DNA of 64,000 bases, taken from NCBI GenBank assembly GCA_009773475.1, contig WSXV01000002.1:310001-374000 (forward strand). Reading direction: 5' to 3'. The translations under genes were made by a program, and so were the position numbers. Numbering within the stretch: the first letter of the stretch is position 1; every line of letters starts with the position of its first letter. Shown piece after piece: positions 36,171 to 44,138 of the stretch. This DNA is from Desulfobulbaceae bacterium (GTDB taxonomy: Bacteria; Desulfobacterota; Desulfobulbia; Desulfobulbales; Desulfocapsaceae). The notes under the pieces were generated by a model. The model did no database searches. It was not told where the DNA came from and saw nothing but the letters and a program-made list of their open reading frames with translations.

Positions 36171-36473
36171 ATGAAATCGACTCTGGCGGGGCTGTTTCTC
36201 GCCGTATGGCGCTTTTGCTCATTCCATTGGGCTGTGTTGAGTGCTCGTAGATACCTGGCGTGCGGGAGGCAACAGCGAATATCATTGATCACCGATCCAT
36301 CACAAGTAAGTGGCTATTATCTGCCAAAGGGACTCAGGGCAGATGACTGCTGGTTTTTTCATGTTGATGACCAGTCAGTCTCGGTTGACAGCCTGCGGGT
36401 TGGTGCATCGCGGGTGCTTTGCCTGCGGCGGAAAGACGGGGCGGTGGTTTCTGACCGGTATTGCGGGGAGTAG
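36171..36473 (+). CDS. Doubtful hypothetical protein
   Basis: A 100-codon frame with a ribosome-binding site (AGGAGGGG 9 nt before ATG) and a hydrophobic, signal-like start (MKSTLAGLFLAVW). The second half (YYLPKGLRADDCWFFHVDD, SRVLCLRRKDGAVVSDRYC) looks protein-like. I do not recognise it. It may be a real small exported protein or the relic of one. Confidence 0.35.
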   Translation: MKSTLAGLFLAVWRFCSFHWAVLSARRYLACGRQQRISLITDPSQVSGYYLPKGLRADDCWFFHVDDQSVSVDSLRVGASRVLCLRRKDGAVVSDRYCGE

Positions 36474-36594
36474 GAGGGCTTTGATGTGAAAATTGCAATG
36501 TATTTTCTCTTTCTGTATTTGCGCCTTAGGTGATTTGAAAGATGAGTGATACAAGGATGTGTTGTTGTAATTTTAGAGAGTCAGGAAAATGCAC

Positions 36595-36665
36595 AAGACT
36601 GGATTGTTATCGGCCAGGGGATTTTTGCACCTTTGTCCTGGATCGGGCCTATGCAAACGATTCTC
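36595..36665 (+). pseudogene. Fragment resembling the neighbouring WYL domain
   Basis: The frame reads LDCYRPGDFCTFVLDRAYA, close to DSWCHQAGDFRTFALDRVS of the intact regulator at 35638-35700; about 27 of 31 bases match in the core (36618-36648). No complete WYL gene is present, so this appears to be a relic of a second copy. Confidence 0.45.
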
Positions 36666-36966
36666 AGTCAAACCATGGCGGCCTTGATTGCCAAGAATGG
36701 TCCGGGGATGGCCCCACTCGAGGGAGATTTCTTCGGACCGCTGGCAATTGCTAGAACTCCCTGCGATCCCGGCAGGAGAGAAGCACGGGCCCATAAACTG
36801 TTTCGTCAAGCAGCAATTGCAAGGGTTCCGGAACCGCATCAGTAGATGGCCGACGCCAGCCGTGGCTTAAAGACTCTGGTGCCCGAGATCCTAGCGATGT
36901 ATGTGGAATGGCTGGAATGGAGAGATGATAATGTATGTCAATAACATGCAAGCAACAGGAGAAAAC

Positions 36967-37620
36967 ATGAAACCATATCAAGTGACAATGGAAATTGCGG
37001 GGTCAACCGCTATGTGGACACGACCGGACACAGGGGATTGTCCGGTGAGTTATCCTGCTCCCACGTATTCTGCGGTCAAAGGGATTTTTGAGTCAGTTCT
37101 CTGGGGGCCAGCAATTGAGATTGTGCCTTTCAAGGTTGAAATCTGTAAACCGCTGCACTTTCACAGCTATGCCACAAATTATAATGGCCCGTTGCGCAAA
37201 AGCGGAACCGATGGAGCCTACCAATTTCTTGCCACCGTCTTGACAGATGTCTGTTACCGGTTGTTTGCGCATGCATATCCTGCACGGAATAAAGATGTTT
37301 TGGATGAAAAGGCACAGGCTTGGGACAGGAAAACAACATCCCCTGGTCATGCCTATGCTGCAATGTTTGAGCGACGGCTCAAAAGAGGTCAGTGGTTTGT
37401 GATGCCTTGTCTTGGCTGGAAAGAGTTCACTCCGTCCTATGTTGGCCCCTTCCGTGAAGAAACAGCGGTGCAGGAAGACATCAATACTTTTCTTCCTTCA
37501 ATGTTGCGGCAGGTTTTCAACGGCAGCCGTGAAAATCCGGTAAAATTTTCATATGATCAGAATGTCAAGATTGAACGGGGGGTTCTGCACTACAATCTGA
37601 AGGAGGTAATCAATGATTGA
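36967..37620 (+). CDS. cas5c: Type I-C Cas5c (crRNA-processing endonuclease)
   Basis: In type I-C systems Cas5c (Cas5d) both cuts the pre-crRNA and caps the 5' handle in Cascade. The 217-residue protein begins MKPYQVTMEIAGSTAMWTRP and contains the conserved PAPTYSAVKGIFESVLWGP, the processing-site region FHSYATNYNGPLRKSG and a glycine/proline-rich end (LGWKEFTPSYVGPF). AGGAGA precedes ATG 36967; the in-frame upstream codons to 36901 are not conserved-looking. It overlaps cas8c by 8 bp. Unlike in most type I-C loci, cas3 does not precede it. Confidence 0.9.
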   Translation: MKPYQVTMEIAGSTAMWTRPDTGDCPVSYPAPTYSAVKGIFESVLWGPAIEIVPFKVEICKPLHFHSYATNYNGPLRKSGTDGAYQFLATVLTDVCYRLFAHAYPARNKDVLDEKAQAWDRKTTSPGHAYAAMFERRLKRGQWFVMPCLGWKEFTPSYVGPFREETAVQEDINTFLPSMLRQVFNGSRENPVKFSYDQNVKIERGVLHYNLKEVIND

Positions 37621-39721
37621 TGAACTGGTCAAAGTTGCTAATGCTATGAATGAGGCTGGTATCGTGGCCAAGAATTGGCATCCGAAACTAAAGGTGCTGC
37701 CGCAAGTTTCGAAGAAATCTCCATGCGTGAGAGTCTGGCTCACGGCTGATGGTCATGTCAAGGATGTGGATTTACTGCGGGAAGAACAGGTTGTTTTCTT
37801 ACGCAAATACGAACCGGATAATGGGAGATCGTTGCCAGGATTCAATGTGCGCCCCCTTTATCGATTGGTGAGGTCGCAAGATGAATGTAGGAAAGATGTC
37901 AAAGAAATAGAGGATGCGTTGAAAAATGGAAATTTTGACTGGGTACCCCCCTGTATGCGGCGGCCGGAAGACGACTTCTGGGCGAAAACACGCGATGGAT
38001 TAGAGCGGTGTTTTGGCGCGGTGCGGGAGGAACTCGAACATATTTGCGTAGACCGCTTGTACGAAGGAGAAGCACTCCAGCTGTTTTTTGACGCGGTACG
38101 CCAGATTGATGTCCAGCAATTTCAAGAGGAATACAGAAATGTTGTGAAACGAAAGGTTGAGATGGGAGAACTGCCGCTTTCTCTCATGTGCTACTTTGTC
38201 ACCGAGGAGAAAAAACAAAAAGAAGATGCGGATTCACGCATGCCGGTGCCGAAGTTTTCCGTCTTCTTGGACATGGTTGATTATCATAATTATCCGGTTT
38301 CTCATGAGAAAACGATCAACAGACTCAATTGCCTGTTGATGGATAGCGTTGGATCTGCGGATAGTGCCGAGATTCCCACGAATAGTATAGATGCTTATGG
38401 GCTGGACGCGCACCAGATGGCTGATAAATTTCCCAGTGTGGCGCTACCGTTTTTGGGTGGGGTGATTCTCCGTTCCCAAGCAAAAACAATTCCTGCCCAG
38501 AATCGATACCATCAATGTGAAAGTGTGACTTTCCCTGTGGGGGCAAGGATTCGTGAGAGGGTTAAGGCGGCGTTGGAATGGATTACGGATAAAAAACATG
38601 ACGGAGAGACATATGGTATTGCAGGTGATGGGGAGTTGCTCTTTGCTTATCCGCCCATTCTACCAAAGGATAAAATACCTTTTGTCAAAATGTTTGGTGC
38701 GCAACCTGATGATGGTCTCAGGGAGGATAAATTTGAACGACTTGCAGAGAGCGTGATCGAGCAGTTGAAAGGTTTAGGGCGTGGGGCGGCGGAAGCGGAA
38801 CTCGAAATTTTTTCTTTGCGAAAAATGGATAAGGCCCGCACCAAGGTGGTCTATTACCGCAATACCACGGTGGCGTCGCTCGAAACTGCTTCTAAAATTT
38901 GGCACGATGGGTGCCGGAATATCCCGTCGCTGGATATAGGGGATTGGAGCGAGGCGAAAGATGAGCAGACAGGCAAGTCCTACCCTGTTCTCGCGAAAAG
39001 TGAGACAGTATTTCCTGTCAAACTGCATCGCTATTTAAACACGGTTTGGAAACGCAATGGCGAGCAGGCAGGTAAAGTCAGGATTTTTGAACCCGCGGAC
39101 GGCTTGAGGTTGTTGCTTGAAGAGCCATGCCAAGCATTAGCCGCTCATATGGTAGGGTGCTTTATGCAACATGCGCAGGGATATTTTCTATTGCTCTGTC
39201 AGAGTTTGGGAAAACACGAGGTCGGCAAACTGCCGGATAAAAATTATTACTCGGGAATCTTGGGGCTATTGTTATTTAAATTAGGAAATCAAAAGGAGAT
39301 ATTTATGAAAGAAAGCGCGTTTCTCTTGGGGCGTTTCCTGCGGGTCGCCGATGAAATTCATCGGTTGTATTGCGAGGTAGTGCGCAAAAAGGATTTGCCG
39401 CCGGAACTGTGCGGTAGCTCGATGCTGGTCAGTATGATGGAGGCTCCAGGTATGGCTCTTGATCAACTGGCCATGCGTTCCGCGCCGTATGTGAAATGGG
39501 CGAGCGCCTACCATGATGATGAGAAAGGTGGTCTGGTGCATTACTGGATGCAGCAGTGGTCTGAAATTGCCGATCAGCTTCACAAGCAGGAATGGTCGAC
39601 ACGGATGGGTGCGGAAGACCGTGCCCAGGTATTTTTGGGTTATCTGGCGTCTTTTCCAAAAAGAGAAAAAACGAGTGAATCAAAGTCCAATGCTGAAAAT
39701 ACAAGCAATCAAGGAGAGTAG
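37613..39721 (+). CDS. cas8c: Type I-C Cas8c large subunit
   Basis: Large subunit of the I-C Cascade (Csd1), which recognises the PAM. The 702-residue protein starts MIDELVKVANAMNEAGIV, with AAGGAGG 6 nt upstream. Csd1 features are the KYEPDNGRSLPGFNVRPLYRL region, FSVFLDMVDYHNYPVSHEKT and VYYRNTTVASLETASKIW. It is longer than the 570-620 residues usual for the family, mostly in the N-terminal half. The C-terminal 138 codons form the small subunit, with their own start (listed separately). Four bases separate it from cas7c. Confidence 0.88.
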   Translation: MIDELVKVANAMNEAGIVAKNWHPKLKVLPQVSKKSPCVRVWLTADGHVKDVDLLREEQVVFLRKYEPDNGRSLPGFNVRPLYRLVRSQDECRKDVKEIEDALKNGNFDWVPPCMRRPEDDFWAKTRDGLERCFGAVREELEHICVDRLYEGEALQLFFDAVRQIDVQQFQEEYRNVVKRKVEMGELPLSLMCYFVTEEKKQKEDADSRMPVPKFSVFLDMVDYHNYPVSHEKTINRLNCLLMDSVGSADSAEIPTNSIDAYGLDAHQMADKFPSVALPFLGGVILRSQAKTIPAQNRYHQCESVTFPVGARIRERVKAALEWITDKKHDGETYGIAGDGELLFAYPPILPKDKIPFVKMFGAQPDDGLREDKFERLAESVIEQLKGLGRGAAEAELEIFSLRKMDKARTKVVYYRNTTVASLETASKIWHDGCRNIPSLDIGDWSEAKDEQTGKSYPVLAKSETVFPVKLHRYLNTVWKRNGEQAGKVRIFEPADGLRLLLEEPCQALAAHMVGCFMQHAQGYFLLLCQSLGKHEVGKLPDKNYYSGILGLLLFKLGNQKEIFMKESAFLLGRFLRVADEIHRLYCEVVRKKDLPPELCGSSMLVSMMEAPGMALDQLAMRSAPYVKWASAYHDDEKGGLVHYWMQQWSEIADQLHKQEWSTRMGAEDRAQVFLGYLASFPKREKTSESKSNAENTSNQGE
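39305..39721 (+). CDS. cas11c: Internal Cas11c small subunit within cas8c
   Basis: Inside cas8c, AAAAGGAG at 39291-39298 stands 6 nt before an in-frame ATG at 39305. Translation from it gives 138 residues (MKESAFLLGRFLRVADEIHR onwards), an all-helical C-terminal domain. Separate translation of the small subunit from the 3' end of cas8 has been shown experimentally for type I-C and relatives. Two to three copies line the Cascade belly. Here the internal ribosome-binding site is as good as that of cas8c itself. Confidence 0.75.
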   Translation: MKESAFLLGRFLRVADEIHRLYCEVVRKKDLPPELCGSSMLVSMMEAPGMALDQLAMRSAPYVKWASAYHDDEKGGLVHYWMQQWSEIADQLHKQEWSTRMGAEDRAQVFLGYLASFPKREKTSESKSNAENTSNQGE

Positions 39722-39724
39722 AAA

Positions 39725-40651
39725 ATGAGCGAAACGACAATCAAGCGCGTGACTGGTTTGTTGATAATTGAAGCGGTGAACTCCAATCCAAATGGTAATC
39801 CGGATCAGGAAAGTGATCCCCGGGTGCGCGGTAATGGACAGGGAGAAATCTCGCCGGTTTCATTCAAGCGTAAATTGCGTGATCTGGTGGAACTTACGGA
39901 AGGCCCTGTTTTTCAGACTGTGACCAAGGATTTGCCGGATGTCCCGGATGGCTACCAGTTCGGGATTCTGGAATCTCGCGGACGCGATCGAGAAGCGATT
40001 AAAAAAGAAATGGAACAGAGACAACCAAAAAGAAAAAAAGGGACAAAAGAAGAAATTGAGTTTGATCAATCTGTTTTTTTGGATTGCCCTTTCGTTAAGA
40101 AATACTGGGATGCGCGCCTGTTTGGAAATACTTTCTTGGAAGAGGGTGGAAGCAAGGGGTTCATCAAGACCGGTATTGTTCAGGTCAGCATGGGACTCTC
40201 GGTTGCAACCGTACGTATTCAGCGACATACAAACACAAACAAAGCAGGAGTACAGGAAGGGAAAAATCAGGGTATGGCACCGTTAGCCTATCGCGTGGTG
40301 GAACATGGTGTTTATGTGATGCCGTTCTATATCAATCCCAGCTTTGCGCATAAGTCTGGCTGCAAGCCCTGTGATGTGGAGTTATTCAAGCAGTTGATCC
40401 CATATGCCTATGACCATACACGCTCCGCAATCCGGCCTGATGTGCGGATTCGCCATGCTTGGTGGATGGAGCATAAGAATTCGCTGGGCAGTTGTCCTGA
40501 CTACCTGTTGATTGACGCGCTGACACCCAAGCGCAAAGGGGGCGATCCTTTGATGCCCTCTTCTACGTGGGGAGATTATGATGACGATGCAGCAGTATTG
40601 CCCGATGAACTGAAACAGAAGGTCACTTGCATGGACCTGATGGCCCAATAA
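39725..40651 (+). CDS. cas7c: Type I-C Cas7c backbone protein
   Basis: The Csd2-type RAMP protein that polymerises along the crRNA spacer. 308 residues starting MSETTIKRVTGLLIIEAVN, with the family motif NSNPNGNPDQESDPRV, then GEISPVSFKRKLRDLV, an FGNTFLEEG turn, a GIVQVSMGLSVATV strand and the block PYAYDHTRSAIRPDVRIRHAW. GGAG precedes the ATG. cas3 starts 2 bp after its stop. Confidence 0.92.
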   Translation: MSETTIKRVTGLLIIEAVNSNPNGNPDQESDPRVRGNGQGEISPVSFKRKLRDLVELTEGPVFQTVTKDLPDVPDGYQFGILESRGRDREAIKKEMEQRQPKRKKGTKEEIEFDQSVFLDCPFVKKYWDARLFGNTFLEEGGSKGFIKTGIVQVSMGLSVATVRIQRHTNTNKAGVQEGKNQGMAPLAYRVVEHGVYVMPFYINPSFAHKSGCKPCDVELFKQLIPYAYDHTRSAIRPDVRIRHAWWMEHKNSLGSCPDYLLIDALTPKRKGGDPLMPSSTWGDYDDDAAVLPDELKQKVTCMDLMAQ

Positions 40652-40653
40652 CT

Positions 40654-42846
40654 ATGCAGTATTTTGCCCGCAGCGCATCAACCGGTGACGACATCCCATC
40701 TCAAAGTTATCTGGAGCATGTTCTGCATGTTTTGGTGCGGAGCCGGTGTTATCTGCGCAAAGTGTTGTTCTATTCGCTGAAATGGGATGCGGCCACTGTT
40801 CGTCGAATTCTGGAACTTGCGGCGGAATATCACGACCTCGGCAAGCTCGTTGATGAAAATCAGCGTGTGCTTGCTGGGGAAACGCAAGCGGGGCGTCTTC
40901 CGATACCCCATGCCGATGCTGGAGTGGCGCATTTAATTCATTGCGATGCATGGTTTTCCGCTTTGCTCGTCTTTGCCCATCACGCAGGGTTGCCGGATTT
41001 CGGCGAAATCAATGTGCGAGGCATACGCAACCCACACATAGAGCATCAGATCGATCAAGCATTACCAGAATTATTATCACGGCACGAGGTGAGCGTGCGT
41101 CCAGCCATTCGTATCAAAGATACTCCAAATGAAACACCATTACTGAAGCCTGCCGATGTCCGCATGTTGTTTTCCTGTCTGGTGCATGCTGACCACGGGG
41201 ACGCCGCCCGAGCAACCAATCAGGTTCCACAAAGGAACTGCGTACCAAAATTGCGTGCAACAGAGCGCCTTACCGCGTTGCGTCGTTATATCAAAGGCCT
41301 TTCTGTTGACGGAGATGTTTCGGAACGAAACAGGATGCGTTCTGATTTTTTTGAAACATGTTCCAGTGGTATGTGTGAACATGCGATTGCGATTTGTGAT
41401 GCGCCGGTGGGGACGGGCAAGACTACTGCCGTGATGTCGTATCTTCTGAGTATGGCAGCCCGGCACAATTTGCGACGAATCTTTGTGATTCTGCCGTTTA
41501 CCAATATTATTACGCAATCTGTGCAGGTGTACCGCAAGGCGTTGATTCTGGAAGGTGAAAGAGCCGAGGATGTAGTCGCAGAGATTCACCATCGTGCCGA
41601 CTTTGAGAGTCTCGCGAGTCGTAAGCTCACGGCGCTATGGGATGCACCGATCATCATTACAACGGCTGTCGCCTTTTTTGAAACCCTGGCATCGGCCTCT
41701 CCATCAACTCTGCGGCGATTGCAGAATCTTCCTGGCAGCGCGGTCTTTCTTGACGAGGCCCATGCCATGCTGTCGGTAAAATTACTGCCATTGGCCTGGC
41801 AATGGATAAAGCATGCGGCTGAATTTTGGGCTTGTCGTTGGGTGTTGGCGTCAGGTTCGCTCTGCCAGTTTTGGGGATTGGAAGAATTCGGCGAAGTCCA
41901 GCTTCCGAATCTTTTACCGGTTGAGGAGCAGGACAGGCTAAAACAGTTTGAAATTTCGCGTGTTCGTCACCGTTACCGCCCGGAGCGTATGAGCCTGGAT
42001 GATTTGGCGATATGGCTGAAAGACTTGGATGGTCCCGTGCTTGTCGTGCTGAACACAGTGTATACTGCGGCAGCAGCGGCGAGGGCAGCGGAACGAGTAT
42101 TTGGAGAGGGGAATGTGTTGCATCTTTCTACTTCGCTGACACCTGAAGACAGAGAAATCACCTTGGATTTGGTGAGGGCGCGCCTACGGTATAAAGCGCA
42201 CACGCAATGGTGCCTTTTTGCTACTTCATGCGTTGAAGCAGGTGTGGATTTATCGTTTAGAACTGGCGTGAGGGAATGCGCTTCACTTCTGTCGTTGTTG
42301 CAACTTGCCGGACGGGTAAATCGGAACTCGGAGCATATCGATGCGGATGTGTGGACGGTCTTATTAAGTGCTAACGATAGTGGGGTGCGCAGAAATCCGT
42401 CCCTTGCGTGTTCGGAGAGAATTTTATGTGATTTTTTTGAGCAAGACAGGGTGATTTCTCCAGAACTCAGTACAGAAGCCATGAAGAAGGAAATGCGTGA
42501 ACAGGGTACTTTTACGACTCAGTTGAGTAACGACGAAAATATATATGCATTCAAAGTTGTTGAAAAGGGCTTTAAAGTAATCGAGGATGAATCTTTGATC
42601 ACCGTTGTCAACCAGAAATTACTCTCGCAAATTCGCAATTACGAAGAAGTTTCATGGCAAGAAATCCAGAATGGCAGTGTACGAATTCGTAAAAATATTT
42701 GTGAGCGACTCAAGATTGAGGAGTCGCAGCGTTTTCCTGGCGTGATGTTATGGTTTGAAGGTGCCAAATATTCATCGTTTCTCGGATATATGGAAGCCGT
42801 GCTGGACTTGGATGATTTTGACAAAGCGGGATGTGCCATTATTTAG
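40654..42846 (+). CDS. cas3: Cas3 HD nuclease-helicase
   Basis: Degrades target DNA after Cascade binding. The 730-residue protein has an N-terminal HD nuclease (LAAEYHDLGKLVDENQRV; HADAGVAHLI; FAHHAGLPDF) and a superfamily 2 helicase with Walker A CDAPVGTGKTTAVMSYLL and DEAH box in AVFLDEAHAML, motif III-like VLASGSLCQF, and motif VI QLAGRVNRNS. ATG 40654 is 2 bp after the cas7c stop; the upstream in-frame ATG at 40627 overlaps cas7c. In type I-C cas3 normally comes first; here it is fourth. Confidence 0.93.
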   Translation: MQYFARSASTGDDIPSQSYLEHVLHVLVRSRCYLRKVLFYSLKWDAATVRRILELAAEYHDLGKLVDENQRVLAGETQAGRLPIPHADAGVAHLIHCDAWFSALLVFAHHAGLPDFGEINVRGIRNPHIEHQIDQALPELLSRHEVSVRPAIRIKDTPNETPLLKPADVRMLFSCLVHADHGDAARATNQVPQRNCVPKLRATERLTALRRYIKGLSVDGDVSERNRMRSDFFETCSSGMCEHAIAICDAPVGTGKTTAVMSYLLSMAARHNLRRIFVILPFTNIITQSVQVYRKALILEGERAEDVVAEIHHRADFESLASRKLTALWDAPIIITTAVAFFETLASASPSTLRRLQNLPGSAVFLDEAHAMLSVKLLPLAWQWIKHAAEFWACRWVLASGSLCQFWGLEEFGEVQLPNLLPVEEQDRLKQFEISRVRHRYRPERMSLDDLAIWLKDLDGPVLVVLNTVYTAAAAARAAERVFGEGNVLHLSTSLTPEDREITLDLVRARLRYKAHTQWCLFATSCVEAGVDLSFRTGVRECASLLSLLQLAGRVNRNSEHIDADVWTVLLSANDSGVRRNPSLACSERILCDFFEQDRVISPELSTEAMKKEMREQGTFTTQLSNDENIYAFKVVEKGFKVIEDESLITVVNQKLLSQIRNYEEVSWQEIQNGSVRIRKNICERLKIEESQRFPGVMLWFEGAKYSSFLGYMEAVLDLDDFDKAGCAII

Positions 42847-42938
42847 GCAAACTGATTCGCGATTTCGGAAAGCACACAATCGCCGCGCTGACCCAGGCAT
42901 ATATGCCACAAGTGGTTGATCTCATTGATAAACTGTAG
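42843..42938 (+). pseudogene. 3' tail of an unidentified gene after cas3
   Basis: The frame overlapping the cas3 stop reads YLGKLIRDFGKHTIAALTQA, then YMPQVVDLIDKL and TAG at 42936-42938. It looks like the helical end of a protein whose main part is missing, left by an insertion or deletion at the cas3 3' end. Identity unknown. Confidence 0.4.
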
Positions 42939-42967
42939 TCATCTTGTTCCGCAGAGTGGGGGAGGAT

Positions 42968-43795
42968 ATGGAAAGCAAACTGGTAGTGTTTAAGGGCATG
43001 GAAATCCGGCGAACCCTGCACGATAACGAGTGGTGGTTTTCGGTCGCCGATGTTTGCAGGGCGCTCACCGGCAGCGCCGATGCCGGTGCATACTGGCGCA
43101 AGTTGAAGCAGCGGCTCAATGCGGAGGGGAATGAACCCGTGACATTTTGTCACGGGTTGAAACTCCCAGCGCCTGATGGCAAAATGCGGCAAACCGATTG
43201 CGCCAACACCGAGGGCATCTTCCGCATCATCCAGTCCATCCCCTCGCCCAAGGCCGAGCCGTTCAAACGCTGGCTGGCCAAGGTCGGCTATGAACGGGTG
43301 CAGGAGATTGAAGACCCTGAGTTGGCCACCAAACGGACAAAAGCTATCTATCGGGCCAAGGGCTATTCCGAGGCCTGGATCGAGAAGCGGATGCGCGGGA
43401 TCGCCGTTCGGGCCGAGTTGACTGATGAATGGAAGCAGCGCGGCGTGAACGGCGAGCCGGAATACACCATCCTTACCTCGGAAATCTCCAAGGCTGCCTT
43501 TGGCCTTGCCCCGTCTGAGTATAAGAAGCTGAAAGGCTTGGAGCGGGAGAATCTGCGGGATCACATGACTGATCTGGAGCTGATTTTTTCCATGTTGGGC
43601 GAGGCGGCCACCACCGAGATCGCAAGAAAACAGGATGCCCAGGGGTTTGACAAAAACAAGGTAGCGGCCCGCAAGGGAGGCCGCATTGCCGGAGATGCCC
43701 GGCAGAAGCTGGAACTGGAAACCGGCGACACGGTGGTGAGTTCGGAGAACTATCTGACGGAGCCGGAAAATAGAAAACGCTTGCAGAAGAAATGA
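42968..43795 (+). CDS. BRO-N domain antirepressor-like protein within the cas locus
   Basis: A 275-residue protein of the phage antirepressor type. The BRO-N domain is at residues 1-100 (MESKLVVFKGMEIRRTLHD, WWFSVADVCRALTGSADAG, YWRKLKQRLNAEGNE, TEGIFRIIQSIPSPKAEPFK). A central conserved block follows (YRAKGYSEAWIEKRMRGIAV, EYTILTSEISKAAFGLAPSE) and a C-terminal DinD-like tail (ARKGGRIAGDARQKLELETG). GGAGG sits 2 nt before ATG 42968. It separates cas3 from cas4, is GC-richer than cas5-cas3, and is probably an insertion from a phage or other element. Its effect on cas expression is unknown. Confidence 0.82.
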   Translation: MESKLVVFKGMEIRRTLHDNEWWFSVADVCRALTGSADAGAYWRKLKQRLNAEGNEPVTFCHGLKLPAPDGKMRQTDCANTEGIFRIIQSIPSPKAEPFKRWLAKVGYERVQEIEDPELATKRTKAIYRAKGYSEAWIEKRMRGIAVRAELTDEWKQRGVNGEPEYTILTSEISKAAFGLAPSEYKKLKGLERENLRDHMTDLELIFSMLGEAATTEIARKQDAQGFDKNKVAARKGGRIAGDARQKLELETGDTVVSSENYLTEPENRKRLQKK

Positions 43796-43820
43796 AATCC
43801 AGTGCCTAAGTCGCCGTTGT

Positions 43821-44087
43821 TTAAGGTTTTATTAGCACTGTGCAACTGGTCAACCCCTGATGAATTGCCTCTTCCATTTCGGCAAGGCTTTTTGCCTTGC
43901 CTTGAAAGGGGAGACATGCTGCGACCTCGTCGAGGGTGGTTGGCCCGAATGGTTTTACGGGTGTGAGCAAAATACCCTCGCCGGAATCAATGACTTCAAG
44001 TTGTTGACCCGGTTTCCAGTTGTGGGTATTGCGAAAGGGTTGAGGAATAATAACCTGACCTTTGCTTGAAAGCGTTGTGTGTGCCAT
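43821..44087 (-). CDS. Orphan AbrB/SpoVT-type (VapB/MazE-like) antitoxin
   Basis: An 88-residue protein with the swapped-hairpin AbrB domain at the N terminus (MAHTTLSSKGQVIIPQPFRN, WKPGQQLEVIDSGEGILLTP) and a C-terminal tail (ACLPFQGKAKSLAEMEEAI) typical of antitoxins that bind PIN-domain VapC toxins. The place where the toxin gene should follow, below 43821, is only 25 bp from the BRO gene stop, so the toxin is missing. GGAGAT precedes its ATG. It is divergent from cas4 and shares its promoter region, so it could regulate cas4-cas1-cas2. Confidence 0.85.
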   Translation of the reverse strand: MAHTTLSSKGQVIIPQPFRNTHNWKPGQQLEVIDSGEGILLTPVKPFGPTTLDEVAACLPFQGKAKSLAEMEEAIHQGLTSCTVLIKP

Positions 44088-44097
44088 GGGTATCTCC

Positions 44098-44113
44098 TAG
44101 TATAAAATTACTA
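44098..44113. promoter_or_regulatory. Palindrome in the abrB-cas4 divergent promoter
   Basis: TAGTA, six bases, TACTA, in AT-rich DNA between the antitoxin ATG (minus) and cas4 (plus). On the minus strand TATACT provides a -10-like element. AbrB-type antitoxins bind such palindromes in their own promoters; binding here is inferred. Confidence 0.45.
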
Positions 44114-44138
44114 AAATATTTAACGGAGAGGGTGTTAG

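Larger units (their letters stand above)
36042..36966. other. Decayed 0.9-kb region between WYL regulator and cas5
   Basis: Only short, poorly supported open frames occur. A remnant matching part of the WYL domain is at 36595-36665, and a doubtful ORF at 36171-36473. The cas promoter probably lies in the last part; no clear -35/-10 pair stands out. Confidence 0.45.
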
